Origin: Janthinobacterium sp. 1_2014MBL_MicDiv
GTDB lineage: Bacteria > Pseudomonadota > Gammaproteobacteria > Burkholderiales > Burkholderiaceae_D
Length of the DNA: 64,000 nucleotides
Reading direction: 5' to 3'
Assembly (NCBI RefSeq): GCF_001865675.1
Contig: NZ_CP011319.1
Coordinates: 4,216,001 to 4,280,000, forward strand
Position numbers and translations under genes: made by a program. The notes under the pieces are model-generated. The model was not told the DNA's origin and did no database searches. It worked only from the letters and a program-made list of their open reading frames with translations. Shown piece by piece: positions 51,282 through 60,343 of the stretch (its first letter is position 1; every line of letters begins with the position of its first letter).

Positions 51282-52829
51282 ATGGAATGGTTATTTGACC
51301 CGACAATCTGGGTCGGCCTGCTGACGCTGGTCGTACTGGAAATCGTACTGGGTATCGACAACCTGATTTTCATCGCCATCCTGGCCGAGAAACTGCCGCC
51401 GCACCAGCGCGACAAGGCGCGCGTGCTGGGCCTGACCCTGGCCCTCGTCATGCGCCTGGGCCTGCTCTCGCTGATTTCCTGGCTGGTCACGCTGACCACG
51501 CCGCTGTTTTTTGTCTGGCAATTCTCGTTCTCGGGGCGCGACCTGATCCTGCTCGTGGGCGGCCTGTTCCTGCTGTTCAAGGCCACCACCGAGCTGCATG
51601 AACGGCTCGAGGGCGTCACGCACGCGCAGACGGGTCCCAAGGTGTATGCCGGTTTCGGCCTGGTGGTGGCGCAGATCGTCGTGCTCGACGCCGTCTTCTC
51701 GCTCGACGCCGTCATCACGGCCGTCGGCATGGTGGAAAACCTGTACGTGATGATGGCCGCCGTCGTCATTTCCATCGTCGTCATGATGCTGGCCTCGAAG
51801 GTGCTGACGCGTTTCGTCAACGCCCACCCGACCGTCGTCGTGCTGTGCCTGAGCTTCTTGCTGATGATCGGCCTGTCGCTGGTGGCCGAAGGCCTGGGCT
51901 TCCACATTCCGAAAGGCTATCTGTACGCCGCTATCGGTTTCTCGATTGTCATCGAGTTCTTCAATCAGCTGGCGCGCCGCAACTTCCTCAAGCTGCAATC
52001 GAACGCGCCGCTGCGCGACCGTACGGCGCAAGCCGTGCTGAGCCTGCTGGGCGGGCGCAAGGGCCGCGAAGCCGTCGAAGAGCACGAAGTCAAGGAACTG
52101 CCGGACGTCTCGGCCTTCGGCGTGGAAGAGCGCAACATGGTCAGCGGCGTGCTGACCCTGGCCGAACGCTCGATCCGCTCCGTGATGACGCCGCGCGGCG
52201 ACGTGTCGTGGGTCAACCTGAACGACAGCAGCGACAAGATGCTGCGCCTGCTGCGCGACACGCCGCACAGCATGATTCCCGTCTGCAATGACGACCTCGA
52301 CAATGTGGTCGGCATCGCGCGCAGCAAGGACCTCATCGAGGACCTCGTCTCGCGCGGCAAGATCGATCCGGCGAATATGCGCGAAGCCATCGTCGTGCCG
52401 GAAGCGGCCGGCGTGCTGAAGGCCATGGACACCCTGAAGCGCTCGCGCGGCCAGCTGGTGCTGGTGGTCGACGAGTTCGGCACCGTGCAAGGCGTGCTCA
52501 CGCCGATCGACATCCTCGAAGCCATCGCCGGCGAATTCCCCGACGAGGACGAGCAGCCCGACGTGGAAGTGCTGGGCCCCGGCCACTGGCGCATCGACGG
52601 CGCGACGGACTTGCATTACCTGGAGCAGGTATTCGAGACGGAATCGCTGGTCAGCGAAGACGGCGAGTACAACTCGCTGGCCGGCTTCCTGCTGGCGCAT
52701 TTCGAGAACATGCCGGCCGTGGGCGAAGTGCTGGAACTGGACGGTTTGCGCTATGAAATCGTCGAGGCGGACGAGCGCCGCATCGCCTGCGTGGACGTGC
52801 GCCGCATCGAGCCCGATCACAGTTTGTAA
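51282..52829 (+). CDS. TerC - CBS - CorC_HlyC membrane protein (YoaE/YegH type)
   Basis: 515 residues. The N-terminal TerC domain (about 1-240) has seven helices with the acidic motif EIVLGIDNLIFIAILAEKLP and VLDAVFSLDAVITAVGMVEN. Two CBS domains follow at about 300-420 (MTPRGDVSWVNLNDSSDKML, then LVLVVDEFGTVQGVLTPIDI), then a CorC_HlyC domain to the end. Linked in the family to metal ion export, probably Mn2+ loading of exoenzymes. RBS is weak (AAGGTTACAC). Confidence 0.93.
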   Translation: MEWLFDPTIWVGLLTLVVLEIVLGIDNLIFIAILAEKLPPHQRDKARVLGLTLALVMRLGLLSLISWLVTLTTPLFFVWQFSFSGRDLILLVGGLFLLFKATTELHERLEGVTHAQTGPKVYAGFGLVVAQIVVLDAVFSLDAVITAVGMVENLYVMMAAVVISIVVMMLASKVLTRFVNAHPTVVVLCLSFLLMIGLSLVAEGLGFHIPKGYLYAAIGFSIVIEFFNQLARRNFLKLQSNAPLRDRTAQAVLSLLGGRKGREAVEEHEVKELPDVSAFGVEERNMVSGVLTLAERSIRSVMTPRGDVSWVNLNDSSDKMLRLLRDTPHSMIPVCNDDLDNVVGIARSKDLIEDLVSRGKIDPANMREAIVVPEAAGVLKAMDTLKRSRGQLVLVVDEFGTVQGVLTPIDILEAIAGEFPDEDEQPDVEVLGPGHWRIDGATDLHYLEQVFETESLVSEDGEYNSLAGFLLAHFENMPAVGEVLELDGLRYEIVEADERRIACVDVRRIEPDHSL

Positions 52830-52895
52830 CACAATGGCAAGCGTGCCGCGCTTGCCATGCCGTATGCTGGGGTCTGCCTATACGGAGACCCTGCA

Positions 52896-53462
52896 ATGAA
52901 ACTATCCCTGCTACGCCTGACCCTGCTCGCCTGCGCCGCCATCGGTGCCCAGGCCAGCGCACAGCCCCCCACCATCAAGCCGGGGCTGTGGCAAGTCGAC
53001 AGCAAGATGGCGTCCCCTGACGCCGCCACCGACAACGCCATGTCGTTGGTGCTGCAGCAACTGGGCAACCTCCCTCCCGATCAGCGCAAACAGCTCGAAA
53101 GCATGGCCGCCAGCCGCGGCATGGCCATGCCCACCGTCGCCGCCGATGGCGCCGTGCGCGTCACGGCGTGCGTGACGCCGGAGATGGCGGCGCGCAAGCA
53201 GATTCCCACGGGCCAGCCCGGCGACTGCAAGTCGAAGAATACCGACATCGCGGGCGGCATGCAGGTGGCGTTCACTTGCGCGAACCCGAAATCGAGCGGC
53301 GAAGGCAAGGTACTGTTCAGCGGCGACCAGGCCTTCAGCATGCAGCTTGCCGTGACCACCAGCGCGCGCGGCGCGCCGGAACAGGTGAATGTGACGAGCA
53401 ACGGCAAGTGGCTGGGCGCCAGCTGCCCGGCCCCATCGGCCAGCGCCGCTCAGAAACCGTGA
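52896..53462 (+). CDS. DUF3617 family secreted protein
   Basis: 188 residues. Signal peptide to AQASAQP. The DUF3617 start pattern PTIKPGLWQVDSKMASPDAA and later VTACVTPEMAARKQ, DCKSKNTDIAGGMQVAFTCA with paired cysteines are the family marks. Function unknown. The start is the ATG before the signal peptide, after GGAGACCCTGCA. Confidence 0.88.
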   Translation: MKLSLLRLTLLACAAIGAQASAQPPTIKPGLWQVDSKMASPDAATDNAMSLVLQQLGNLPPDQRKQLESMAASRGMAMPTVAADGAVRVTACVTPEMAARKQIPTGQPGDCKSKNTDIAGGMQVAFTCANPKSSGEGKVLFSGDQAFSMQLAVTTSARGAPEQVNVTSNGKWLGASCPAPSASAAQKP

Positions 53463-53522
53463 TGAAGCCCGCATCGAAGGCGCACCCTCCTCCTGCAGCG
53501 GCCGCCTGGCGGGCGCGGCCGC

Positions 53523-54632
53523 TCAGAAGCCGTGACGGAAGCCCAGATTAAAGGCTGCGTCGCCGCGTCCGCTGTCGCTGGCGTTGCCCACCGTGTAGCG
53601 GGCGCCGTTCTTGTTGTGGATCTTCGCGTAGGACGCGTAGAAATCGCTGCGTTTGGATAAGGAATACGTGAGGCCGACGGCCACCTGGCTGGCGTCGCGG
53701 TTGGCCAGGTCGCGGTCGTCCTTGTGCACCCAGGACGCCAGCAGCTTGAAGCCGCCCACGGGCACGGACACGCCGAGCAAGGTGTCGCGGCTGTCCGAGG
53801 ACGACATCGACAGGGCCAGCGAGCTGTAGTCATTGCTGGGATCCCACGGCGAACTGCCATAGCCCTTGTTGATGCCGATGGCGGCAAAGGCCGTCGCCAC
53901 TTTCAGGTCGATATTCGCCGCGATCAGGGTATTGCGGGCCGACATGTCGATGGCGGGCGACGTGCCGGCCGCCAGGATGAAGTTTTTCTTGCGCTGGTGC
54001 GACACGCTGAGATTCACGGCGCCGTGCGAATAGCCGAGCGTGGCGCCATACGCGCGGTTGTTGGCGCTGCTGTACGGCGACTCGCCAAAGCTGTAGATGG
54101 CGCTGGCCGACACGCCGCGCAAGGCGGGCGTCACGTACTTGACGGTATTGTCGTAGCGTTTCACGCCGTAGCCGGCCAGATTGCTGGCGCTGCCGGCCAT
54201 GCCGCCCTTGAACGGGTCGGCCACGTCGGTCAGGGCCTGGTATTGCAGGTTGTACTGGCGTCCCAGGGTCAGCGCGCCGAGGCGGCCATCGAGGCCCACA
54301 TAGGCCTGGCGGCCGAACAAGCGGCCCTCTTCAGACTGCCCCGTATCGTTTTCAATGCCCGTTTCCAGCGTGTAGACGGCGGCCACATCGTTGCCCAGCG
54401 CTTCGCGGCCCTGCACGCCCAGGCGCGAGCCGGAAGCGACGCCGCCCGATACCTTGGTGCTGGCGCAATTGGCCTGGCAGCCGCGCTCGGCCACGATGCC
54501 CGCGTCGAGTACGCCGTACACGACAACATTACTGGATGCCGCACTGCCGGCGCCGTCGGCAGCCTGGGCCTGTCCGCAGAACGGCCACGGTGCCAGCCCT
54601 ATCACAGCAAGCGCAAAATACGAGGTCTTCAT
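53523..54632 (-). CDS. Gram-negative porin (betaproteobacterial OmpC type)
   Basis: 369 residues. Signal peptide to AQAADGA. 16-strand barrel pattern: SNVVVYGVLDAGIVAERG, LGVQGREALGNDVAAVYTLE, LFGRQAYVGLDGRLGALTLG, constriction loop DPFKGGMAGSASNLAGYGVK, and the terminal aromatic LGFRHGF, needed for outer-membrane assembly. General diffusion of small solutes. The start at 54632 precedes the signal peptide; no classical RBS. Confidence 0.92.
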   Translation of the reverse strand: MKTSYFALAVIGLAPWPFCGQAQAADGAGSAASSNVVVYGVLDAGIVAERGCQANCASTKVSGGVASGSRLGVQGREALGNDVAAVYTLETGIENDTGQSEEGRLFGRQAYVGLDGRLGALTLGRQYNLQYQALTDVADPFKGGMAGSASNLAGYGVKRYDNTVKYVTPALRGVSASAIYSFGESPYSSANNRAYGATLGYSHGAVNLSVSHQRKKNFILAAGTSPAIDMSARNTLIAANIDLKVATAFAAIGINKGYGSSPWDPSNDYSSLALSMSSSDSRDTLLGVSVPVGGFKLLASWVHKDDRDLANRDASQVAVGLTYSLSKRSDFYASYAKIHNKNGARYTVGNASDSGRGDAAFNLGFRHGF

Positions 54633-54950
54633 GATAAATATCTCGGTAACGTGAAATGAAACTTCCCGGTATTGATCAGGCCATGCGCTGTGTGTCACGT
54701 CCTAGTGTTACCTTATCCACGCTTTTTGGCAAGCAATCTGTGCGTTGTACAACAGAAACCCCAGCTTAGCGCCGGGAAAGCCGTCGCGCACTGACAACAC
54801 GCAAGAGTGACCATGATTCCCGTTTTTGTCGCAAAATAAGGACGGAAGCGGGCCCTGCTTTAAGGCAATGTTCGGTGGCGAACGTTGCGCGATTTGACGC
54901 AGGCAGTACACTATTGGTTTTACCGACAGCGGCTCGCCCGTTTTTTCTGC
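54633..54950. other. Divergent promoter region of porin and Gcr-like genes
   Basis: About 318 bp without a gene. It holds a TTGCGC / TACACT pair (54885-54913, 16-bp gap) that could start transcription 35 bp before 54951, and the palindrome TGTGCGTTGTACAACA at 54739, which lacks the CG on the right arm and is not counted as a regulon site. Confidence 0.4.
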
Positions 54951-57062
54951 ATGCTAGCTATCCTCGAACGCATTGATCCCAACTCCAGCAATATCGACTT
55001 GCTGGTGGAATTGTTTAACTCTCTGCGTCCCAAGCGCCCCCACGACAGCGCTACCGCGATCGCCAACGTGCGCACCCTGCGCCAGCTACTCAAAGGCAAC
55101 CCCGCCCAGGCCCGCGCCCTGCATGAATACGTGCTGCGCGTGCTGGCCGCGCGCCGCCACGCCAGCCTGTACACGGACATCGGCGTGCTGTCGAACAGCG
55201 GTTTCTTCACAGAATTGAAACGCCGCATCGCCTACCGCATGCTGCCGCCCGCCCTCGGCGACGAATACCTGAACGACGCGCTCGACCAGGTGCTGTACCT
55301 GAATACCGATTACCTGTGGATCAGCAACGTGCCGGCCACGGACTGGCTGGAACTGTTCGACGTGCTCACCAGCGACGACATCGAACTGGCCGTCGGCGAC
55401 GGCAATATCATGCTGCCCGGCATGCTCGATGCCATCCGCACCCTGTCCTACCGCGTCTGCGCCATGGGCCTGGAGCCGGAGCTGACGCGCTTCCACAGCG
55501 AAATCGAAGTCTTCCATTCGCCCTTCATGGTGCAGAACACGGAAGTGAACGCCTACCTCGATGCCTACACGAATCTGCTGCACGGCGAGATCGAACACAT
55601 CGAGGACGCGCGCCACCTGCTGGTGATGCTCGACCAGTGCGACGCCGTCATCGCCAAGATCCGCAAGAAGGCCCTGTACCAGGGCACCAGCATTCCCCTC
55701 ACGTATTTGCTGGTGGCGCTGGCGCAAAGCATCGAGCGCCTGCGCAAGCTGCTGTTCCTCGTCGACACGAGCGGCGAACTGCCGGCGTCAAGCAGCGTGG
55801 ACATCGACGCCATCACGGTGGACGCCACGCAAGACTTGCTGCACCCGCAGCCGGTCAGCCGCCGCCGCGCGGGCGCCGTCGGCCTGGCGCTGGAACTGAT
55901 CCAGGCGCACAACAACAAGTACAAGGTCAGCGACCTGTTTTCCGACAATATCAACTTACTCGCGCGCAATGTGACGGAAAACGCCAGCCGCACGGGCGAG
56001 CACTACATCGCGGAAAACCGCCGCGAGATGGGCGCCATGTTCCTCTCCTCGGCGGGCGCCGGCATCATCATCGGCTTCATGGCCCTGTTCAAGATACTGA
56101 TGTCCTACCTGCGCTCGGCGCCGCTGGTCGAAGCGTTCATGTTCAGCATGAATTACTCGATCGGCTTCATGTTCATCCATTTGCTGCACTTCACGGTGGC
56201 CACCAAGCAGCCGGCCATGACGGCCTCGCGCATCGCGGCCGGCCTGCACAGCAAGGATGGGCGCAATATCGACCTCGACAGCATGGCGGAACTGATCAAC
56301 AAGGTCTTCCGCACGCAAAACATGGCCGTGCTGGGCAACCTGGCGACGGCCATTCCCACGGCGTGGCTGATCGCGCTTGGCTACAAGGCAATTACCGGGC
56401 ACAACCTGGTGACACCGGAAAAGGCCATGCACCTGCTGCACGATATCGACCCCATCGGCAGCCCCGCCATCTTCTACGCCATGATCGCCGGCGTGTGCCT
56501 GTTCGTCGCCGGCCTGATTTCGGGCTACTACGACAACCAGGCGCTGTACACGCGCTGGGCGCAGCGCATCGCGCAATTGCGCGGCCTGGGCCGTGTCATC
56601 GGCCAGGAACGGCTGCAGCGGCTGGGCCTGTACCTGGAAAACAACCTGGGCGGCCTGATGGGTAACTTCTATTTCGGTATCCTGCTCGGCTCCATCGGCA
56701 CCCTGGGTTTCCTCATCGGCCTGCCGATCGATATCCGCCACATCACCTTCTCGGCAGCCAACTTCGCCACGGCGCTGGTGGGACTCGACCACAACATGAG
56801 CTGGCAACTGGCCGTCAAGTCGCTGTCGGGCATCTTCGCCATCGGCACGGCCAACCTGCTGGTCAGCTTCGGCCTGGCCCTGTGGGTAGCCCTGCGTTCG
56901 CGCCAGGTACGTTTCAAGCACGGCATGCAATTGTTGAAGATCCTCGGCAAGCGATTCCTGAAAGCGCCCATCGTCTTCTTCTTCGGCTCGAAAAACCCGC
57001 CGCCCCTGGCATTGGCCGATGACTCGGCAAACCTGTCACCCACGACCAAGGCTCAAAAATGA
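54951..57062 (+). CDS. Gcr-like multi-spanning membrane protein (annotated 'site-specific recombinase')
   Basis: 703 residues. The N-terminal half is soluble and helical (FNSLRPKRPHDSATAIANVR). The second half has at least six membrane helices (AGAGIIIGFMALFKILMSYL, EAFMFSMNYSIGFMFIHLLH, AIFYAMIAGVCLFVAGLISG, GNFYFGILLGSIGTLGFLIG, SGIFAIGTANLLVSFGLALW). The Neisseria homologue was named gcr for supposed recombinase activity, but no recombinase catalytic pattern is visible. ATG 54951 is used; TTG 54885 is possible. The stop overlaps the next start, so the product probably works with the phospholipase D. Confidence 0.85.
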   Translation: MLAILERIDPNSSNIDLLVELFNSLRPKRPHDSATAIANVRTLRQLLKGNPAQARALHEYVLRVLAARRHASLYTDIGVLSNSGFFTELKRRIAYRMLPPALGDEYLNDALDQVLYLNTDYLWISNVPATDWLELFDVLTSDDIELAVGDGNIMLPGMLDAIRTLSYRVCAMGLEPELTRFHSEIEVFHSPFMVQNTEVNAYLDAYTNLLHGEIEHIEDARHLLVMLDQCDAVIAKIRKKALYQGTSIPLTYLLVALAQSIERLRKLLFLVDTSGELPASSSVDIDAITVDATQDLLHPQPVSRRRAGAVGLALELIQAHNNKYKVSDLFSDNINLLARNVTENASRTGEHYIAENRREMGAMFLSSAGAGIIIGFMALFKILMSYLRSAPLVEAFMFSMNYSIGFMFIHLLHFTVATKQPAMTASRIAAGLHSKDGRNIDLDSMAELINKVFRTQNMAVLGNLATAIPTAWLIALGYKAITGHNLVTPEKAMHLLHDIDPIGSPAIFYAMIAGVCLFVAGLISGYYDNQALYTRWAQRIAQLRGLGRVIGQERLQRLGLYLENNLGGLMGNFYFGILLGSIGTLGFLIGLPIDIRHITFSAANFATALVGLDHNMSWQLAVKSLSGIFAIGTANLLVSFGLALWVALRSRQVRFKHGMQLLKILGKRFLKAPIVFFFGSKNPPPLALADDSANLSPTTKAQK

Positions 57063-58450
57063 CCGCAAGGCGCATGCAACCCTGCCTCACCGCCCTCCTG
57101 CTGTGCTGGACCCTGGCTGCATGCGCCTCGCTGCCCAATGTCAAGAATCTCAATACCACGCTGGAACCGGTGGCCAAGCCCAAGGTGATCACGGGCAAGG
57201 GCGCCGTGCTGAACGTCAACAGCCGCGCCGCCCTGCTCAACAAGCGCTGGGCCAGGTCCGGCATGGACTTGAAGACCCAGGCCGCGCTGGAAGAGGCGGC
57301 CACGGGCGTGCCTTTGATCAAGGGCAACAAGGTGACCCTGCTGTTTGACGGCCCGCAAACGATGGACGCCATGTTCAAGGCCATCAGCGAAGCGAAGGAC
57401 AGCATCAACCTGGAAACGTATATCTTCGACCAGGACCCGCTGGGCCTGAAGTTTGCCGACATGCTGATCGAAAAGCAGCAATCGGGCGTGACGGTCAACG
57501 TCATCTACGACAGCGTGGGCACGCTCGGCGTGCCGCAGGCGTTTTTCGACCGCATGCGCGCGGCCGGCATCCACCTGGTGGCCTTCAACCCCGTCAATCC
57601 GGCCAAGCTGAAGGGCGACGACTGGAAGATCAACAACCGCGACCACCGCAAGGTGCTGATCGTCGACGGCAAGACGGCATTTACGGGCGGCATCAATATC
57701 AGCGATACCTATGCCAAGAGCTCGCTGTTCCGCTCGAAATCGAAAGCCACCGACAAGAAAGACGTGGGCTGGCGCGATACCCACGTGAAAGTGGAAGGCC
57801 CGGCCGTGGCCGCCTTCCAATGGCTGTTCATCCGCACCTGGGCCCAGCAAGACCAGGCCGACTTGCCGGATGCCAATTACTTCCCCACCCTGTCCGAAGT
57901 GGGCGACAAGCTGGTGCGCGTCGTGGCCAGCGAGCCGGACGGCGGCTTCGAAATCTACAAGGCGTATATCCTGGCCATCCAGGAAGCGAAGAAATCCATC
58001 CACATCACGTCCGCCTATTTCGTGCCCGACCAGCAGACGGTCGACGCCCTGATCGCGGCCGCCAAGCGGGGCGTGGACGTCACCGTGGTGCTGCCCGGCG
58101 TCTCCGACAGCGGCCTGGTGTTCCATGCGGGACACGCGCTGTACGACCAGCTGCTGGCCGGCGGCATCCGCATTTTTCATCTGAAACTGGCCGTGCTGCA
58201 CGCCAAGACGGCCGTCATCGACGGCGCCTGGTCGACCGTGGGCTCGACCAACATCGACATGCGCAGCTTCCTGCATAACAGCGAACTGAACGTGATCGTG
58301 CTGGGCGACAGCTTCGGCCGCGAAATGGAAAACGCCTTCCAGGAAGACTTGCGCGACTCGGAAGAGATCACCAGGGCAAAATGGGAAACCCGGCCCATCT
58401 CCGACCGCATGAAGGAGTGGGCGGCCCGCTTCATGAACTACTGGCTATAA
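57059..58450 (+). CDS. Cardiolipin-synthase-like phospholipase D lipoprotein
   Basis: 463 residues. Lipobox LAAC after a short signal peptide. Two HKD motifs: NNRDHRKVLIVDGKTAFTGG and LHAKTAVIDGAWSTVGSTNI, each with the downstream GG/GSTN turn. It joins two phosphatidyl units, or PG and PE as ClsC does, at the outer face of the inner membrane. It overlaps the Gcr-like gene by ATGA. Confidence 0.93.
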   Translation: MTARRMQPCLTALLLCWTLAACASLPNVKNLNTTLEPVAKPKVITGKGAVLNVNSRAALLNKRWARSGMDLKTQAALEEAATGVPLIKGNKVTLLFDGPQTMDAMFKAISEAKDSINLETYIFDQDPLGLKFADMLIEKQQSGVTVNVIYDSVGTLGVPQAFFDRMRAAGIHLVAFNPVNPAKLKGDDWKINNRDHRKVLIVDGKTAFTGGINISDTYAKSSLFRSKSKATDKKDVGWRDTHVKVEGPAVAAFQWLFIRTWAQQDQADLPDANYFPTLSEVGDKLVRVVASEPDGGFEIYKAYILAIQEAKKSIHITSAYFVPDQQTVDALIAAAKRGVDVTVVLPGVSDSGLVFHAGHALYDQLLAGGIRIFHLKLAVLHAKTAVIDGAWSTVGSTNIDMRSFLHNSELNVIVLGDSFGREMENAFQEDLRDSEEITRAKWETRPISDRMKEWAARFMNYWL

Positions 58451-58473
58451 CGGCGTAGCCATCAAAAAGTCCA

Positions 58474-58537
58474 GGGCGTTGTTGCATTGCCTCGCCGTAC
58501 TGTTCGCACGGTCTTCGGCAACGCGCCTAGCTCTGGC
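58474..58537. repeat. Possible diverged palindromic repeat
   Basis: GGGCGTTGTTGC ... GGCAACGCGCC with an inner CCGTAC-TGTTC-GCACGG hairpin like the centre of R3. The outer GCCTGAC ends are missing. It lies between convergent genes. Confidence 0.35.
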
Positions 58538-58589
58538 CATTTTGCCGGCCACTCCTGATGCCGCTTGCCGCCTGCCCCATTAATTCTGA

Positions 58590-59408
58590 CTACAGCGGCC
58601 GCAAGCTGGCCCACACGCCGCCCTCGCGCGCGAACGCCTCCGTGCTGACTTTTTCAAAGTCGGCCTGCTCTTCATTCCAGCTGTAGCGCTCGACGCGGAT
58701 GCAGCTGTTTTCCACGCGCAGCACATTGAACGAATTGGATTCGCCGCGGCCCCGCGTGGACGTGGCCGTGCCCGCCTGCACCATCAGCGCGGCGTAGCCG
58801 GCGATCTTGTAGCGCTCGGCCGTGTTGGCCGCCACGCTGGCATGCAAATGGCCTGCCAGCAATAAATCCACGCCGCATTCGGAAAACATCTGCAGCGCCT
58901 GCGGCGCGCGGTCGACCAGGTCATCGTCATCGAAATGCTCGGGCAAGTCAAACGGATGATGCGTGACGATGATGCGCGTCAAACCGGGCGGCAAGCTGCC
59001 CAGGCGCCGGCGCAGGAAATCGATCTGTTCGTGGCTGATGCGGCCATCCTTGAACGTCAGCGAGCGGGCCGTGTTGATGCCCAGCACGGCGATTTCCTCG
59101 TCGATATATTCAGGCGTCAAGTCGTCCGTCACATGGCGCCGGTACTTGACCAGCGGGGTGAGGAAACGGGAAAAGACGTTGTAGAGCGGCACGTCATGGT
59201 TGCCCGGCACCACGATCTGCGGCCCCGGCAAGCTGTCGAGAAATTGCCGTGCTTCCTGGAACTGGGCGCTGCGCGCGCGCTGCGTCAGGTCGCCCGAGAC
59301 CACCACCACGTCCGGTTCCAGGCGCTCGACCAGCGCGCGCAAGGGCGCCAGCAAGGCCGCATCGACCCTGCCGAAATGCAAATCCGATAAGTGCACGAGG
59401 GTGCGCAT
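58590..59408 (-). CDS. Calcineurin-like metallophosphoesterase
   Basis: 272 residues. All five metal motifs: LSDLHFGR (DxH), SGDLTQRAR (GD), PGNHDVPLY (GNHD), VTHHPFD (H) and AGHLHAS (GHxH). Cytoplasmic; phosphodiesterase of the CpdA/Icc or UDP-diacylglucosamine-type group, substrate open. It starts 3 bp after the lipid-kinase stop and ends the PAP2 - kinase - phosphoesterase operon. Confidence 0.92.
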   Translation of the reverse strand: MRTLVHLSDLHFGRVDAALLAPLRALVERLEPDVVVVSGDLTQRARSAQFQEARQFLDSLPGPQIVVPGNHDVPLYNVFSRFLTPLVKYRRHVTDDLTPEYIDEEIAVLGINTARSLTFKDGRISHEQIDFLRRRLGSLPPGLTRIIVTHHPFDLPEHFDDDDLVDRAPQALQMFSECGVDLLLAGHLHASVAANTAERYKIAGYAALMVQAGTATSTRGRGESNSFNVLRVENSCIRVERYSWNEEQADFEKVSTEAFAREGGVWASLRPL

Positions 59409-59411
59409 GGG

Positions 59412-60332
59412 CTACTCCCTGGCCGGGGCCGTGACAGGCGTGGGTGCCGGCACCAGCACCTGCAGCGCGGCGGGACGGATACGGTAATGCAGCGGCGTGT
59501 TCATGATGGTCACCTCGCCATCGGTGGCCACGCGCAGGCGCCTGTGCCTGGTCGCAATTTCCAGGTCGGTGGCCGTCAGCACGTCAAAATCCTTGGCCTG
59601 CGACAACTTGCCGAACAGCGCATGCAAGGCCAGCTTCAGCAAGCCCAGGCGGCCGGGACGCTGCGCCACGTACAGGCTCAGCTGCCCGCCATCAAGCCGC
59701 TCGCGCTCGCCGATATTCAAGCCTTCCATCAGGTATTCATTATTGCCGATGAAGACGAAGGGCGTGCGCCGCGCATGCACGGCATCGTTGAGTTTCAATT
59801 GCACGCTGAGAAACGGATAGCGGCGCAAGGCCGCCACCAGGGCCCAGCTGAAGGCCAGCCACTTGCCGCGGCCCAGCCGGCGCTGCTGCTTTTCGCGGTC
59901 GCGCACGATGTCGGGATACAGGCCGAGGCTGGAATTGTTCAGGAAGATGCGGCCATTGACCTCGCCCACGTCGACCTTGTGCGGCACGCCCTGCGCCACG
60001 TTGGCGATGGCCGCATCGAGGTCCAAGGGAATGTTCAAGTCCTTGGCAAAATGGTTCAAGGTCCCCAGCGGCAAGACGCCGAACGGCGTGCCGCTGCCGG
60101 TGACGACGGAGGCGACGGCATTGATGGTGCCGTCGCCTCCGCCGGCCACGACGACAGGCGCGCCATCGCGCAAGGCTTGCCCGGCCGTGGCGATCATCTC
60201 GGCGCCGCTGGCGGCCAGCGTGATGGCGGCATCGAGCCCCACGGCCGCAAATTTCGCTTCGAGCTGCTGCGCCCAGTCGGGCGCGTAGCCGCAACCGGCT
60301 CCCGCATTGATGATGACGGCAATCTTGGACAG
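59412..60332 (-). CDS. Diacylglycerol/sphingosine-kinase-type lipid kinase, probable CTG start
   Basis: 306 residues. Nucleotide motif GGGDGT at 64-69, then LGTLNHFAKDLNIPL and DGGQLSLYVAQRPG, as in YegS/DgkB-type kinases. The fold begins KIAVIINAGAG and no ATG, GTG or TTG is in frame close before it. AAGGGG just behind the PAP2 stop is 7 nt before an in-frame CTG at 60332, taken here as start; ATT 60338 is the other candidate. The open frame continues to 60560 inside the PAP2 gene, but without family similarity. Confidence 0.85.
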   Translation of the reverse strand: MSKIAVIINAGAGCGYAPDWAQQLEAKFAAVGLDAAITLAASGAEMIATAGQALRDGAPVVVAGGGDGTINAVASVVTGSGTPFGVLPLGTLNHFAKDLNIPLDLDAAIANVAQGVPHKVDVGEVNGRIFLNNSSLGLYPDIVRDREKQQRRLGRGKWLAFSWALVAALRRYPFLSVQLKLNDAVHARRTPFVFIGNNEYLMEGLNIGERERLDGGQLSLYVAQRPGRLGLLKLALHALFGKLSQAKDFDVLTATDLEIATRHRRLRVATDGEVTIMNTPLHYRIRPAALQVLVPAPTPVTAPARE

Positions 60333-60343
60333 GACAATTCCCC

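Noticed and set aside
54739..54754. TGTGCGTTGTACAACA as an eleventh envelope-regulon site
   Set aside because: The right half lacks the CG (ACAAC instead of CGNAC). It is probably an unrelated palindrome in the porin promoter region.
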